Below are positions 9,504 through 20,102 of a DNA stretch of 64,000 nt, piece by piece (position 1 is the first letter of the stretch; every line of letters starts with the position of its first letter). Location: NCBI GenBank assembly GCA_033725935.1, contig MU867129.1, forward strand, positions 116,825 to 180,824, in the 5' to 3' direction. The notes under the pieces were generated by a model. The model was not told the DNA's origin and made no database searches. It saw only the letters and a list, made by a program, of their open reading frames with translations. The translations under genes and the position numbers were made by a program. The stretch comes from Cladorrhinum sp. PSN259 (lineage: Eukaryota > Ascomycota > Sordariomycetes > Sordariales > Podosporaceae).

Positions 9504-12500
9504 ATGTCATATCGCCGCCAACAACCAATTGATGAACAGTCCTGGCAGATCCTCCACCCATCGGTCCTTCCATCGTTGCCGTTGTTGCCGCCAATTCAGG
9601 GCAGCCCGAATGTCCTGCAGGCCGTTCATGGTTTCCGAGTGGACCCCAAGGTTGCGACAAAAACGTTTGCATGCCCCTTCTCCAAACGAAATGCCTGTGA
9701 GCCGGCCAGCATCTGGTGCCGCCCCATGCGCACCGAGGACTGGACCAAGGTGTCGGGAATCGTCGAACACATCTGCTCCAGGCACCACCCACCAATCCAG
9801 GAATCAACCTGGGATCCCTTGGTACCGTCCCGTCCAGAGAGATACCTCAGCAGCGTGAAGAGTGTCATCGAATTCAACCCACCATATATCCCCGACACGA
9901 TCCCATTGATCAACGGACAGCAGTGGAAGCGGATCAGGTCTTTGTCCTTTTGGGGGACACAAACTTCCAAGTGGTACGAGATATGGGCCATACTGTTTCC
10001 CACATGCCCACGCCCGACCAGTCCCTTCCTGAACGACGAGAATGACGGCGATCATCGTTCCGAGACCCTTTCGCTAGGCGCGGCGCCGCGTGAAACACCT
10101 ACCGATTCTGGGTACGCATCCGCACCGGCCTTATTTGATCTGAAAACTAGCGACTTGAATTTCGAGAAGCCGGACAGCAATGACGAAGCCGAAGACGATG
10201 CACAAACCATCTACTCTACAGTCACAACAATAATTCCCAGTACCGCCCGCGAGTCCATACTCCACGTTTGCGACGCAATCCGCGATCAGATCCTACCTAG
10301 CCTCAACTTCCACGACTTCAAGGCCGACTCGCCATGGATACCTTGGATCATCAAGGCATTTGCCATCGATCTCGGCCTAGAATCTTCCGGTTCGGGAGCA
10401 GCAAACTTGGGAATCATGCACTTCGTCCACAAACACCACGAACAGATCAGTACTCAATTGCGCCGCATCTTTCACAGCCCTGATACTGACAATGAGGCCT
10501 CCTCACGCAACCACGAGCGAAGTGGAATGTCACTTGTGGACAAAATGAGCCTATGGGGCAGAAAGTTTGAGGAAGAAAAAGAAGAGGCCGGACTTGAAGA
10601 GCATGACCTGTTTGTGGGCGTGGAAGAGTATGAGGAGGACGGAGATCAGCCATCACATCTCCCATCAGCATTCTCCAAGGAGATCTTGCGGAGTCGGGCA
10701 TACACGGCTCTCATCGGTAGGATCTTGCGGGAACTGTCTCTTCACCACGCTGACGCCGAGCATATCCCTGGAACCCAGTTAATCAGGGAGACCATCTTGC
10801 GGCAATTGCCCACGGGAACTATAAGCAGAAGCCGCCCTCCTCAGACCTATACAGTGGTGTTCAACCTCCCCTGGGTTGCTCACGGCGCAACGTTCAAGTC
10901 AACAAGACCTGGTCCAACATTTCGAGTTTCGTCAGGAGAGGATATTGGCCAACGCATAGTCCTTGTACTTTCAGCCAGCGATCGAATCCAAGCTACGACC
11001 GTACGGCAATACCTAAAACAAACGTGGCCACTAGATGCGGCAGAAGTTTTGCGCATACTAAATGAGACACTTGGGGCGGACACAGAACCCAGGCCAAAGC
11101 CTGCATCTTCAGAAATCACTTCGCTGCAGAAAACCGAGACCACAACAACGTTCTCGGAGGCAGGTCTTGTAATGAAGGTTTCCGGACCACCACACTTCAT
11201 AGCAGAGCGCGGAGAGATGCTTGGATGGCTGGTGGCTGCTGTGCAGTCAGGGAGCCTGTCTGGTGTTCAGTGCATTCCTTTCATTGAACAAGACGCCACG
11301 GAAGCCAATATCTCTGAGACCGAGAGCCCTCATCACCACAAGTGGGCATTTAGCACAAGCCAAGAACCACTACCTGCCGACATCAACAGTACTCTCGTGG
11401 GAAGATTCCAAAAGTACGGGACTTCGCAGGGGGTTCCCGTTGCGGCAGTCAAGGGTTATCCGACAAAATACCGCCCCGATGACTTCCCCGGTATTGAGGT
11501 CTCTCCACAACTCTTTGCGGGTGTCATTTGGTCCGCACTATCTGGAAGCATGAAGTCTATTGTACTAGAAGGAATGGGATGCACCCTACCTCAAGCAAGC
11601 TTTCCACCAGGGAGCGCATTGACCAGCCTCCATGATCTGAACACCGGTCTTTTCATCAAGGGCAATGATCCACGCAGCTTTCCACCTGCACTGAAGCTGC
11701 TGAGGAAAAAGGGCGCCATGATGTTTTGGCACGCTCCGTTGTCTACACCCGCCTGCCGCTGTCCAAGACAGCTCGAAACTGCCCTTGACACCCGTTACTG
11801 GCCTCACAAAGCGCCACAATACTTACAGGAGTACCGTCACATTATCTCTGTTTGTCCTTCAGACACCGGTTTTGATTCAAGCATTATGGATAGGGGCAAT
11901 TCACCTAGCACAGAGCTGCAACAGAGCCAGGAAGACGGGGAAACAATTCTAATGGACACACCGGTCGAAAACAGCAAGGTACCGGCTCCTCCAGCAACCA
12001 CAAACTCAATAACAGCAGGGAACTCTCTAGATAGTGAGGCATTCTCGATATCGGACTCCTCGACTGATTTCTTGTCGCAATATCTCGCACCGGACAATCC
12101 TCTCAATTCAATTATTGACAGTATCACTGATCGAATCCTGAGCGACTACCAAGAAAACAAGGGGAGGTTCCTCATGAGTAGAACCGCGAGTTATACTGCT
12201 CACGGTGGCAATGACAACGGGTCTGACCGACGGACGTCTGCCCCCAAGCTCGCCCATCTCCTCGTATATGACCGATATCAGCGGCCAGGTGCGAAAAGAC
12301 CGATGGAAGAACAAGGTGAAGAGGATACCGACGAAGAAGATGAACAAAGACGGCAGAAGAAGCGACAGAAGCGGGCAGGTCCTGAGGAAATCTCTTCCCG
12401 AAAGCTACTCGCCTGCCCATTCTGGAAGCTTGATCCACGAGAACACAAAGCTTGTTTCAGGATGAAGCTCGACAAGATTTCGCGCGTTAAGCAGCATCTC

Positions 12501-13418
12501 ACGAGGAAGCACCTTCCAGCATTTTACTGTGAGCGCTGTATGCTTGTTCTCCAGAGTGAGGAGGCCCATCGTGCGCATCTTGAAGGGGAAATGACCTGCT
12601 CGTTTCAGTCTGAGAGGTTCACAGGAATCACTTATCGTCAACAGCGAGAGCTGTCGAAGAAGTCCAACCCCAGTCTCTCCGAACCGGACCAGTGGTTCGC
12701 CATATGGGGAATAGTATTCCCTAACAACCCTCGTCCGGCGTCGGCCTACATGGACCCTGACCTGTCAGAAGACCTGTGCCGCTTTAGGGAGTATGCAGAA
12801 TTGCACGGGCCACTCTTCATAGCAGCGGAGATACGGTCCAGTCAGGCTGAAGGAACACAGCCGCTCTTGGAAGGGCACTCAGAAGTGGCATTACAGCAAG
12901 CCATATCTCGAGGCCTCAACAGGATCTTTGAGAATTGGCTTGGAGATCGGCCACGAAACAACAGCCAAGCTACCATTCTTTCAGTTCAGATGCCATCGTC
13001 ATCACTGGGGCAGGATAACTCAGAGGCTAATCACACCTTTCAGCAACGAGGGTCCATGTCATCTTATCCTGACAGTGGCGTAGCAATGCAGGGTGGTTCG
13101 CAAAGGAGCGGCAGAGACCGCGACCAACAACAACCCAGGGATCAACCGCCGGCAACTTCTTGGCCGGCATCTTTCCACAACTACAGTCTGGCTGGCGTAG
13201 GAGGAGTTGGAGCAGCAGATGGTTCGGGAGGAGGAGACAGCGACGACCCAACGCCGCCTATTCCTATCACGATAACGGAGGATCAAGGTCCACTTTCGCC
13301 TCGGGCCAATATTGAGCCTGTCGGTCAACTGACAGCTGGCTTGCCCGATTTTATGTGGGAAGATTACACGCTTTTGAATGATTCCTGTTTGTTCCCGTGT
13401 GGGAGTGGGTTGACGTGA
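9504..13418 (+). CDS. Large fungal C2H2-type protein with a duplicated module
   Basis: An uninterrupted frame of 1304 residues from the ATG at 9504. Two related modules flank a long middle. The N-terminal one starts with FACPFSKRNAC (about 51) and a divergent Cys/His pattern ending in HICSRHH, followed by KWYEIWAILFP and PRPTSPF. The C-terminal one (about 960-1100) starts LLACPFWKLDPREHKACF, continues with VKQHLTRKH and a second Cys pair, then WFAIWGIVFP and PRPASAY. This pairing (CPF-K zinc-finger-like unit, then a W-x-IW-x-FP-PRP-S block) recurs in fungal proteins usually described as C2H2 or hypothetical. The middle (about 430-790) may be a globular domain I cannot name. Before the second module lies a basic KKRQKR cluster, a possible nuclear signal. 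The C-terminal 150 residues are Gly/Ser/Gln-rich. The product could be a DNA-binding regulator, but the N-terminal finger lacks a canonical spacing. Confidence 0.75.
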   Translation: MSYRRQQPIDEQSWQILHPSVLPSLPLLPPIQGSPNVLQAVHGFRVDPKVATKTFACPFSKRNACEPASIWCRPMRTEDWTKVSGIVEHICSRHHPPIQESTWDPLVPSRPERYLSSVKSVIEFNPPYIPDTIPLINGQQWKRIRSLSFWGTQTSKWYEIWAILFPTCPRPTSPFLNDENDGDHRSETLSLGAAPRETPTDSGYASAPALFDLKTSDLNFEKPDSNDEAEDDAQTIYSTVTTIIPSTARESILHVCDAIRDQILPSLNFHDFKADSPWIPWIIKAFAIDLGLESSGSGAANLGIMHFVHKHHEQISTQLRRIFHSPDTDNEASSRNHERSGMSLVDKMSLWGRKFEEEKEEAGLEEHDLFVGVEEYEEDGDQPSHLPSAFSKEILRSRAYTALIGRILRELSLHHADAEHIPGTQLIRETILRQLPTGTISRSRPPQTYTVVFNLPWVAHGATFKSTRPGPTFRVSSGEDIGQRIVLVLSASDRIQATTVRQYLKQTWPLDAAEVLRILNETLGADTEPRPKPASSEITSLQKTETTTTFSEAGLVMKVSGPPHFIAERGEMLGWLVAAVQSGSLSGVQCIPFIEQDATEANISETESPHHHKWAFSTSQEPLPADINSTLVGRFQKYGTSQGVPVAAVKGYPTKYRPDDFPGIEVSPQLFAGVIWSALSGSMKSIVLEGMGCTLPQASFPPGSALTSLHDLNTGLFIKGNDPRSFPPALKLLRKKGAMMFWHAPLSTPACRCPRQLETALDTRYWPHKAPQYLQEYRHIISVCPSDTGFDSSIMDRGNSPSTELQQSQEDGETILMDTPVENSKVPAPPATTNSITAGNSLDSEAFSISDSSTDFLSQYLAPDNPLNSIIDSITDRILSDYQENKGRFLMSRTASYTAHGGNDNGSDRRTSAPKLAHLLVYDRYQRPGAKRPMEEQGEEDTDEEDEQRRQKKRQKRAGPEEISSRKLLACPFWKLDPREHKACFRMKLDKISRVKQHLTRKHLPAFYCERCMLVLQSEEAHRAHLEGEMTCSFQSERFTGITYRQQRELSKKSNPSLSEPDQWFAIWGIVFPNNPRPASAYMDPDLSEDLCRFREYAELHGPLFIAAEIRSSQAEGTQPLLEGHSEVALQQAISRGLNRIFENWLGDRPRNNSQATILSVQMPSSSLGQDNSEANHTFQQRGSMSSYPDSGVAMQGGSQRSGRDRDQQQPRDQPPATSWPASFHNYSLAGVGGVGAADGSGGGDSDDPTPPIPITITEDQGPLSPRANIEPVGQLTAGLPDFMWEDYTLLNDSCLFPCGSGLT

Positions 13419-13612
13419 AGGAGTGCTGAAACTTGGGTACATCTACTGACCACTGCACACGGAAGCGGCGGGTTTGTGACTGGTTGCTTGATCAAGTCCA
13501 GCCGATCCAACTGCCGGCGACAGCGGAGTTAAATACATATTTATTACCTCTGAGTTATTTTGGATATTCCGAATGGTGTCCTTTGCTACATTCATGTCTA
13601 CAGAAATCTATC

Positions 13613-15426
13613 CTATCCCAATTTTGCCTTTACAGTCTTCGATATTGTCTCCAACTCGTTCACAGTCTTCACATTCGGCCCCAGAGTTCCCACAACCTCA
13701 TTTCCTTCCTGGAACGACAAACCATGAGTCAAGATCGCCACGGCAGACGACTTCCACAGCTGCACATCCTTAGCCTTCATGCACTTAACAAGAACAATAA
13801 TCACGAATACGATCGAGATAACCTCGACGAAAAGCGGGAGAGTCAGCCACTCCCATTGAACATGAACAAAGAATGCCTTGTCAATGCTCACTCCCTCGGC
13901 GACCATGCTCCAGTTGGACCGCAGCTGATCCGTCATGCTCTTGGCCATGTTCTCAAAGATATCGGTAATGTTGTCGGTCCGAAACGCGTCTCCCATGCCC
14001 GAGGGTAAGGTATTAGCTCGGATTGATATACCATGCGAAATGGAGCCGGCAAATCTGGTCGAGTTGAGCAACAGAGTCAGGGCTCTAAGGTCGGCGATGG
14101 AAGCTCTCAAAACGGGCAATCCTTCCTGGCTGAACTCTACCGCGTCGTAGATTCTAAAGGTCCCGCCGGGCCTCAGGGGAACCCGAGCGTCTTCTTGTGC
14201 CACGCCGCGCTGAAGTGGAATTAATTCTTCGCTGAGAGATGTGAGGTTGGTTCTAGATGCGGTAGTGTTGGTCCAACGATAGGCCACTAGCCCCAAATGG
14301 CATTCGATAACCTCGGATTGGTTCAGGAAGATGAGGAAGTCTTTTCTGTCAACTTTTGTCCTGAAGACAGCGATTCTTGCGATGTCCGGGTCCACATAAG
14401 TGAGATTAATGTTGATCAACTCGCTATTCAAGAGGGACTTTGCGCCGACCGAGACCACGGTTTGGGAATCGGTGGGCACGTATACGGCAGGGAGAACAAT
14501 GCCTCCCGGCGTCGTGATATTAGCTCCGCCAGCATTGTAAGTGCCAAATCGAGAAGCGTTTACGGTGCGGAAAGACTGCTCTGTGACGTCAGCGCAGGTG
14601 CTTTTGAAGCCAAGGGAGACGACAGGCTCGTCCCAAACGCAAGTCGAAGCGCTGCAGTTGAACACTGGGGGATTCTGTAGCTTGAAGACGCCTCTGTACA
14701 CAGCTCCCTGCATCTTGATATCGGATTCGGCATCTAACAGAGACAGCAGCGTTAGCACAATCACCGAAGCCAGTTGCGCAGGAATGTTTACCTACTGGTA
14801 ACTCGGAAGGCATCAGCGACGGTAACAATCCCGGCACCGGGCAAAGTCGAACTGCCGTTCCAATTGTGAACGATCCCCAATCTCGCTCTGCCATCAAACT
14901 GGCGAACGACCCCCTCGTCCAACTTGACAACCTGTTGGACAAACACGTCGAGAGCCAAAGCCAGGATAGTGACGAAGGCGCCTATGCTCGCCAATCCTTT
15001 GGGTCTCCTGCAAAGTAGAATGAGAGAACCAAGTGGCCCGCGGCTTGCCGAGTCGAACAGATCCAAGTCCACCAGCCGCTGAGGCCCTTTCTTGAAATGA
15101 ATCCATTTGTATTGACTGATGCAGGCGGACACGGCAATGGCGGCTGTTAATTTCGCCGCTGTTGCGAATATCGCAAGTGTCGCGTTCAGGCTCAGGAAGA
15201 ATTTCCATCTCGAATGTTCTTTGTCCTGCATCGTGCCCAGGATCGCGATGACGCCGACCATCCAACCCACACTGCCTATTATTGACAGTATTTCCAACCT
15301 CCATCCCCATGGTGTGCCCTTCTTGGCGATGGTTTGGCCCTCATCGTCCGACGTTGTCCCTGCCTGCTGGTTCAAGGAGTCTGCCTCCATCTCGCGCGCA
15401 TCATAGCGCCAGAATGTCCCGCCCAT
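13613..15426 (-). CDS. DUF3176-family integral membrane protein
   Basis: Two exons: 15426-14796 and 14733-13613. The intron uses donor GTAGGT with a GTGCTAAC branch and TTAG acceptor; that donor keeps the frame, giving 583 residues. The N-terminal part shows the DUF3176 pattern. It has one helix in LEILSIIGSVGWMVGVIAIL, a second after SLNATLAIF, then ISQYKWIHF and DSASRGPLGSLILL. A third helix (GAFVTILALALDVF) ends in VQQ. Exon 2 is a long, probably extracellular domain with several N-glycosylation sequons and paired cysteines (FNCSASTCVWD). A last helix (LFVEVISIVFVIIVLV) and a short cytoplasmic tail complete it. No biochemical function is known to me for this family, which is common in ascomycetes. 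Confidence 0.82.
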
Positions 15427-16276
15427 TGCGCAGGGTCCTCCTCTGAGGTATTGAAGGATATGGGTCGAGGTATCGTGGTCACAGACCAGGCTAGACAGCG
15501 AAGAAAAAGAAAAGAGAAATGGTTAACGAGTGATACTACTGCGCTGTCTGCACAGAAAGATGAATCAAGGTAAAAGCAGGGGAAAAAGACGTCGAAAAGT
15601 TGGTTAGTGAGAAAGTGGAAGAACCGAATGTCAAAACCCCTCGCTCCAGTCAACGCGGAGATTGAGAACCATGCTCTCGGGACAAAAGTTCGCCTCACAT
15701 AGCCACAGTTTATCAAGGACTGTGCAATCTGCAAGAATCGAAACTTGTCTTTCACCTTCGTCTCATCCCTCATCCAAAGATCAACAAGAGAGCCAATGAG
15801 AACTGAAACCGTTTGCTGTGCCGCACAACTGGGGTAGTGCTGGCGCCCTTGCGCCCCAACCGCACTTGCATGCATGCCCCAAGGGGGTGTGTTGATTGGG
15901 GCAGTACGGACGATTCAGAAGGGTCTGATTGGATGCAGTGGATGCAACCAATGATTGTAAGATCCCGAAGACACTTCCGCGGCAAAAGCGGCAGGGGGAA
16001 GCTCAACGATGTGCCCGATATGGAAGGACAAAAGAAGGACAAAAGAAGGGACAGAATGGTGTTGAATGGAGGCCAATATGTGGGTTAGGGTTTCGGGCAA
16101 TCAATGCGCCTGGTTCCAATCAATAATTTCAAAATATTTATACTACGTGCAAGCATTGCTTTACCCGAACACAGATATTGAAGTCTGGGTAGTTCTGTGA
16201 GAGTACCCAAACACGAAGACTTGCTGTTGTCATGCCTGCTCCTTTATCAGAGACCAATCAAGTACATTCAGAACAT
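15427..16276. other. Intergenic region upstream of the DUF3176 gene
   Basis: About 850 bases of promoter and spacer. No supported gene. Short open frames overlap on both strands without domain signal. It ends where the repeat element starting at about 16277 begins. Confidence 0.4.
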
Positions 16277-16912
16277 TAATGGGAAGTTAAGGATCTTATT
16301 AACTGTGGTATATATTCAACCATTTGGAACTTGAAACGCGATTAGCTGTTTGAAAACTATGTTTACTATTTATATTATTTAACCGTTGGATTTGAGTAAG
16401 CCGTTGGTGGGAAGTAAATAAAGTCAGGTTTACTAGCCTTACATTCGTGGGCCGAACCAACGTCCAGGATGAGCCAGGCCAGGGTGCAAGTGGATGAGGG
16501 CATTCCCAGAGGGCAGGAGGTGCCCGGCCAAGCCCATACCCACACCCATATCTAGGCAGTGCCTTGGATCTTTGTATATTCGAAGTATTAGCCGTCTTCC
16601 ATTTCAACTACCATACCCAGGCACCGGCGATGTTATCGACATACTACCTACACCCACATACGCGTGGGCATGGCTTGCGCACCCACATAGCCATAGAGAT
16701 AGCATCGTCCTGCATACCTACATAGGCACAGGTATGGCACCTATACCCACACCCACACCTGGCTCATACCCGTGCCGGAAACTGACCACCTCTCCCATCC
16801 CAGGGCATCTCCGGCCAGGTGGGTAGGTAGGTAAGCAGGTAGGTAAGTAGGCATGTAGGTGGGCAGGCAGGCAGGTGGGCTGGTAGAAGTAAATAAAAGA
16901 AGGTTTATGGCT

Positions 16913-17006
<94 letters not shown>

Positions 17007-17093
17007 TGTTTGTGGGTTGTGTTGTGGTTTTGGGGGGGGGGGGGCCGGCCGGGGGGGGTGTATAACTAAAAAAAAAACTTTTTTGGCCGCCCC

Positions 17094-17124
<31 letters not shown>

Positions 17125-17322
17125 AAAAAAAAAAAAAAACCCCTACAATTTACGGGAATGTCCTAGGAAATAACTGTTGATAAATAATAACAGTCGACTT
17201 ACTTGTAACGGTTGACTTTGTTTATAACGCTCAAAGTTTGTTGATATTGTATGTATTGAAATAAACAATGGTTATAAAATAATATTGAACCGTTACCTGG
17301 TCCCATATCAATCTCTCCCATG
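16277..17322 (-). repeat. Non-autonomous dispersed repeat, copy A (interrupted by homopolymers)
   Basis: Reverse-orientation relative of the copies at 23277-23910 and 46039-46723. Shared landmarks are an end reading TAATGGGA with TTAAGGATCTTATTAACTG inside it, a CCTACC/CAGGCAGG-rich stretch, a tract of CCCACACCCACACC, the block AGAAGGTTTATGGCTG, then ACGGGAATGTCCTAGGAAAT and AACCGTTA motifs, ending near TCTCCCATGAT. No coding capacity. The short inverted ends and lack of genes suggest a MITE-like element of 0.63-0.7 kb. This copy is about 1.05 kb because of the homopolymer insertion at 16913-17139. Confidence 0.7.
16913..17139. repeat. Homopolymer block: 92 G, 25 C and 25 A runs
   Basis: A run of 92 G (16913-17004) is followed by a G/T-rich spacer, a 13-G run, CCGGCC, a second G run, a short A run, then 25 C (17090-17114) directly joined to 25 A (17115-17139). 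In the sister repeat at 23277-23910 the flanking blocks are separated only by CAG. The block therefore sits inside an otherwise normal repeat. It may be a sequencing, assembly or gap-closing artefact, or a true expansion able to form quadruplex DNA. An open frame of poly-glycine across it is meaningless. Confidence 0.85.
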
Positions 17323-17478
17323 ATTATTGAATATACTTTAAGCAGCAACCGAAGCAGGCAATGGCACTGGCAGCCCGTCATTGTACTCTACGCGCTGGCA
17401 TCACGTCTTTGACCTTGGTTCTGTTGATTTGCACATGCCACGTTTATTAAATGGTTTTTGATATCATGAAAATTCGTG

Positions 17479-18627
17479 TCACATTCTATTTACAAAGTCC
17501 ATATGGCCCCCGTTTCTCAGCGGATGCATCTCATGCGCATTCGACCGTTCATCCTCGGATAAATCATCATGCTTGATGGCGATCCCATCAGCACGTGCGA
17601 TTTTGTTGCCGCTAGCCTCGGGGATGCTTTCATCGCTCCCTAACCCTGCGCCCAGTTTGTTGGGGTCTGTTTTGCGCCGCCCTCCTCTGTTAAAACCCGT
17701 ACGCGGCTTGTTCGGGTCGTCGTCTCTCGGACCGGACTCTGCATAGGATTCTCCGCCAGTTGAGAACACCGTCTTGAGCAGAACGCGCAGTGGGGGGATC
17801 GAGGCGGCGATGATGGTGACGGAGATCTCGGCGGAATCCCAGATGTTGAGGACGGCGGCATCGTACGAGTCCCCGGTGGCAAGGTTTGTGAGGTGCAGTG
17901 TCTTGAGAAGAGCCATGACTCCGGCGGCTACTCCGAGGCTCATTGCGATGCCGATGCCGACCTTTTCTCTGGTACGGATGCTGAGCTTTCCGATGATGAG
18001 CCAGGGCATCATGGCGAGAACAAAGTCGCAGGCGGCCGAGTATCCGCCTCCCAGATTGCCAACAAAGATGATGATGGGAAGAACGCGGTCAAAGTCGCAG
18101 GTTCCGGGTGTCGCGGGGTCCCACGACTTTTGGATGGGGTCGCATCCGACCCAGTTCATGGTTGCGTTGATGGCGATGATGATGTTCATCGAGATCAGGA
18201 TGAACCAGACGAACCACTTTTGCCAGCCAAATGTCAGGCGGAGCAGCGTGACGGCGAAGGCTGTCTTGCTCCAGGCGGCGGCCGTCATGGCCAGCGTGTT
18301 CCTCACCCACTGGAGCAGAATCTCTCTGGGCGTGCCCCATATGTAATCCCACGGATGTTTGCCAAATCCTTGGGCCAACATCACAGAAAGGAGGACACAG
18401 GCAACGAAATGAACCGTGTAGGCCGCGATAATGATGTAGTCATCCCACCACAGCCCACGGCTGCCCAACATCTTTTTGGCATAGAGTCGAAGCGCGAGGA
18501 CGACAGTGGCAACGATGAAGAGCGTCCATTGCACCGCGTTGACTTGGGGTCCAGCCCCGGTGTGGGAAACCTTGCTGGGGTCGTCGGGAATAGGGGGCGG
18601 AACATTTGGTGGTGGAAGAGGTGCCAT
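17479..18627 (-). CDS. Rhodopsin-domain (PTH11/SAT4-like) seven-helix membrane protein
   Basis: Single exon, 382 residues, ATG at 18627. After a Pro-rich N-terminus, seven hydrophobic segments lie between residues 30 and 290. Family signatures are the WWDDYIII segment after the first helix, the Cys in NWVGCDPIQKSWDP with a partner in GTCDF on the extracellular loops, and the closing WDSAEISVTIIAASIPPLR. The C-terminal 90 residues are hydrophilic, with DDPNKPRTGFNRGGRRKTDP. These proteins are plasma-membrane sensors or GPCR-like proteins in ascomycetes; Magnaporthe PTH11 is the known example for surface sensing, though most paralogues have no assigned ligand. This one lacks a CFEM domain. Confidence 0.85.
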   Translation of the reverse strand: MAPLPPPNVPPPIPDDPSKVSHTGAGPQVNAVQWTLFIVATVVLALRLYAKKMLGSRGLWWDDYIIIAAYTVHFVACVLLSVMLAQGFGKHPWDYIWGTPREILLQWVRNTLAMTAAAWSKTAFAVTLLRLTFGWQKWFVWFILISMNIIIAINATMNWVGCDPIQKSWDPATPGTCDFDRVLPIIIFVGNLGGGYSAACDFVLAMMPWLIIGKLSIRTREKVGIGIAMSLGVAAGVMALLKTLHLTNLATGDSYDAAVLNIWDSAEISVTIIAASIPPLRVLLKTVFSTGGESYAESGPRDDDPNKPRTGFNRGGRRKTDPNKLGAGLGSDESIPEASGNKIARADGIAIKHDDLSEDERSNAHEMHPLRNGGHMDFVNRM

Positions 18628-19391
18628 GGCGAAAAGGCGAGCCGCTGCTGACCATCAACTTCAGCAACGGGGATGAACCTTTTGTTTTTTTTGTTCTTTT
18701 TTTTATCGCATGGCAAGAATGTTGATTGAGCCAGCGTTTTGAGTCTTTGACCATCGTCGCGCAATAAGGAATGACCGGCTCAAACTGCTCGTCCTCTGGA
18801 AGTCTAAGCTTGCACATAGGGGTGGCAGGGCTGAAATATCCCCGCCGTCTGAGCGTCTTCCCGGTTCGGTTAATGCAGTGACAAGCATTGCAAAGGGAAA
18901 AAAAGGTGCCTGCAGGGAATGAGATCAGCTTGGATCCATCGCGCGCAAATTACTTGCCACTACCACCAAATAGATCTAGACCATGTTACCACGCTGTGGA
19001 CAAAAAGAACTGACACTGCAAACTGGTGTTAGTCACTGCAAAGGTATACAACCACCAAAATCAGCACTTCCTCCGGCCGCAACTATGCCTCTGGGTCCCC
19101 TTTTTCTACAAATCTCGAGTCTATATCTTTGGTATTTGTATTAATTGGGAAGTAAAGATGATTTTAACAGGGTTTTTTGCGTTGAAAAACGTGGTGTTTA
19201 GTGGTGCCTCTGTTTTGCGGTACCGATTATTTTGTCCACAGCGTGCTTACGCACCAACATGTACCCACATTTCTTTTACCTTGATTGAAAATAACTTTCG
19301 AGGATGATAATGTTCAGAAGGGAAGGCATTTAATTGGGTCAGAAGGGTAACGTGATTGGTAGTTTCTTGTAGACCTGATAATGGCTTATAA
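18628..19391. other. Promoter region of the rhodopsin-domain gene
   Basis: About 760 bases without a supported gene. The promoter and leader of the minus-strand membrane protein occupy the left part, including T-rich tracts near 18684-18705. I see nothing further. Confidence 0.4.
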
Positions 19392-19758
19392 TATTACAAC
19401 CTGCACCGGAAAGTAAATACACACTGCAAGGCAGTACGCCAAAGGTAAGTTGACAGGATAATCGAAGGTTATGGCACTCGTCTCAGACAAGGTATTCACT
19501 GTCAATAACAGGTTACATGTATTCTAACAAAAAGCTACTGAGAGTAGATTGTGAACAAACGAACTGTATTACTTACGAAAGGAAGGAACCCAAGTCTCAG
19601 TCCAGAGTCTGGGGACATATCTCTCATTTTCTGTTTTGTGATCTCGCAGGTTTATATCTGCGTTTTCCATCGACAGAACCCCTCAGCCTGCCATTGTTTG
19701 TGTGTTTTTCAGCGGCCCAATGCTCTCTGCCCAGCCTCCAGCCCGTAGCCCCGTGACA
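19392..19758 (+). mobile_element. Remnant solo LTR related to the Gypsy LTR at 55280
   Basis: The start TATTACAACCTGCACCGG, then ACTGCAAGGCAGTACGCC and, further on, ACTGTCAATAACAG and GGAACCCAAGTC, match in order the first half of the LTR at 55280-55768. The end CCCCGTGACA resembles that LTR's GGGCGTAACA terminus. The second half is much less similar. I see no matching target-site duplication (flanks TATAA and CCCCT). It is probably an old solo LTR or a related family. Confidence 0.5.
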
Positions 19759-20102
19759 CCCCTCCGTCGAATGCGGCGTGTGATCGATAATGTCATTGGC
19801 CAATGCCTTTGGTTGCACGCAAGATGATTGAATTGAACGGGACAAGGGGTCTGGATGTATGTTGCTAATGCAGGGTTTTTGGCATTCTAACCCCCCCCGC
19901 TTCAGCTGTTCGACACTGTTGCGCCATTTTTCCTGGTCCGCCATTTTCCACGAGCATGGCTTTCTAAGGGCACCATTACTCATAACGATCGCTTGAGAGT
20001 ATTTCGGAGGGATCCATATACCGGATATCAGACAAGTCAGCTTCCGGCCACCTCGTGCGAGATTCGATTCTCTAGGCACGATACTTTCCAACTGTAGCTT
20101 CT

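Noticed and set aside
16859..17065. Open frame of poly-glycine
   Set aside because: It is only the translation of the 92-G run; no gene signals.
17893..18651. Plus-strand 252-codon frame
   Set aside because: Antisense of the rhodopsin-domain gene; no domain, very acidic and His-rich.
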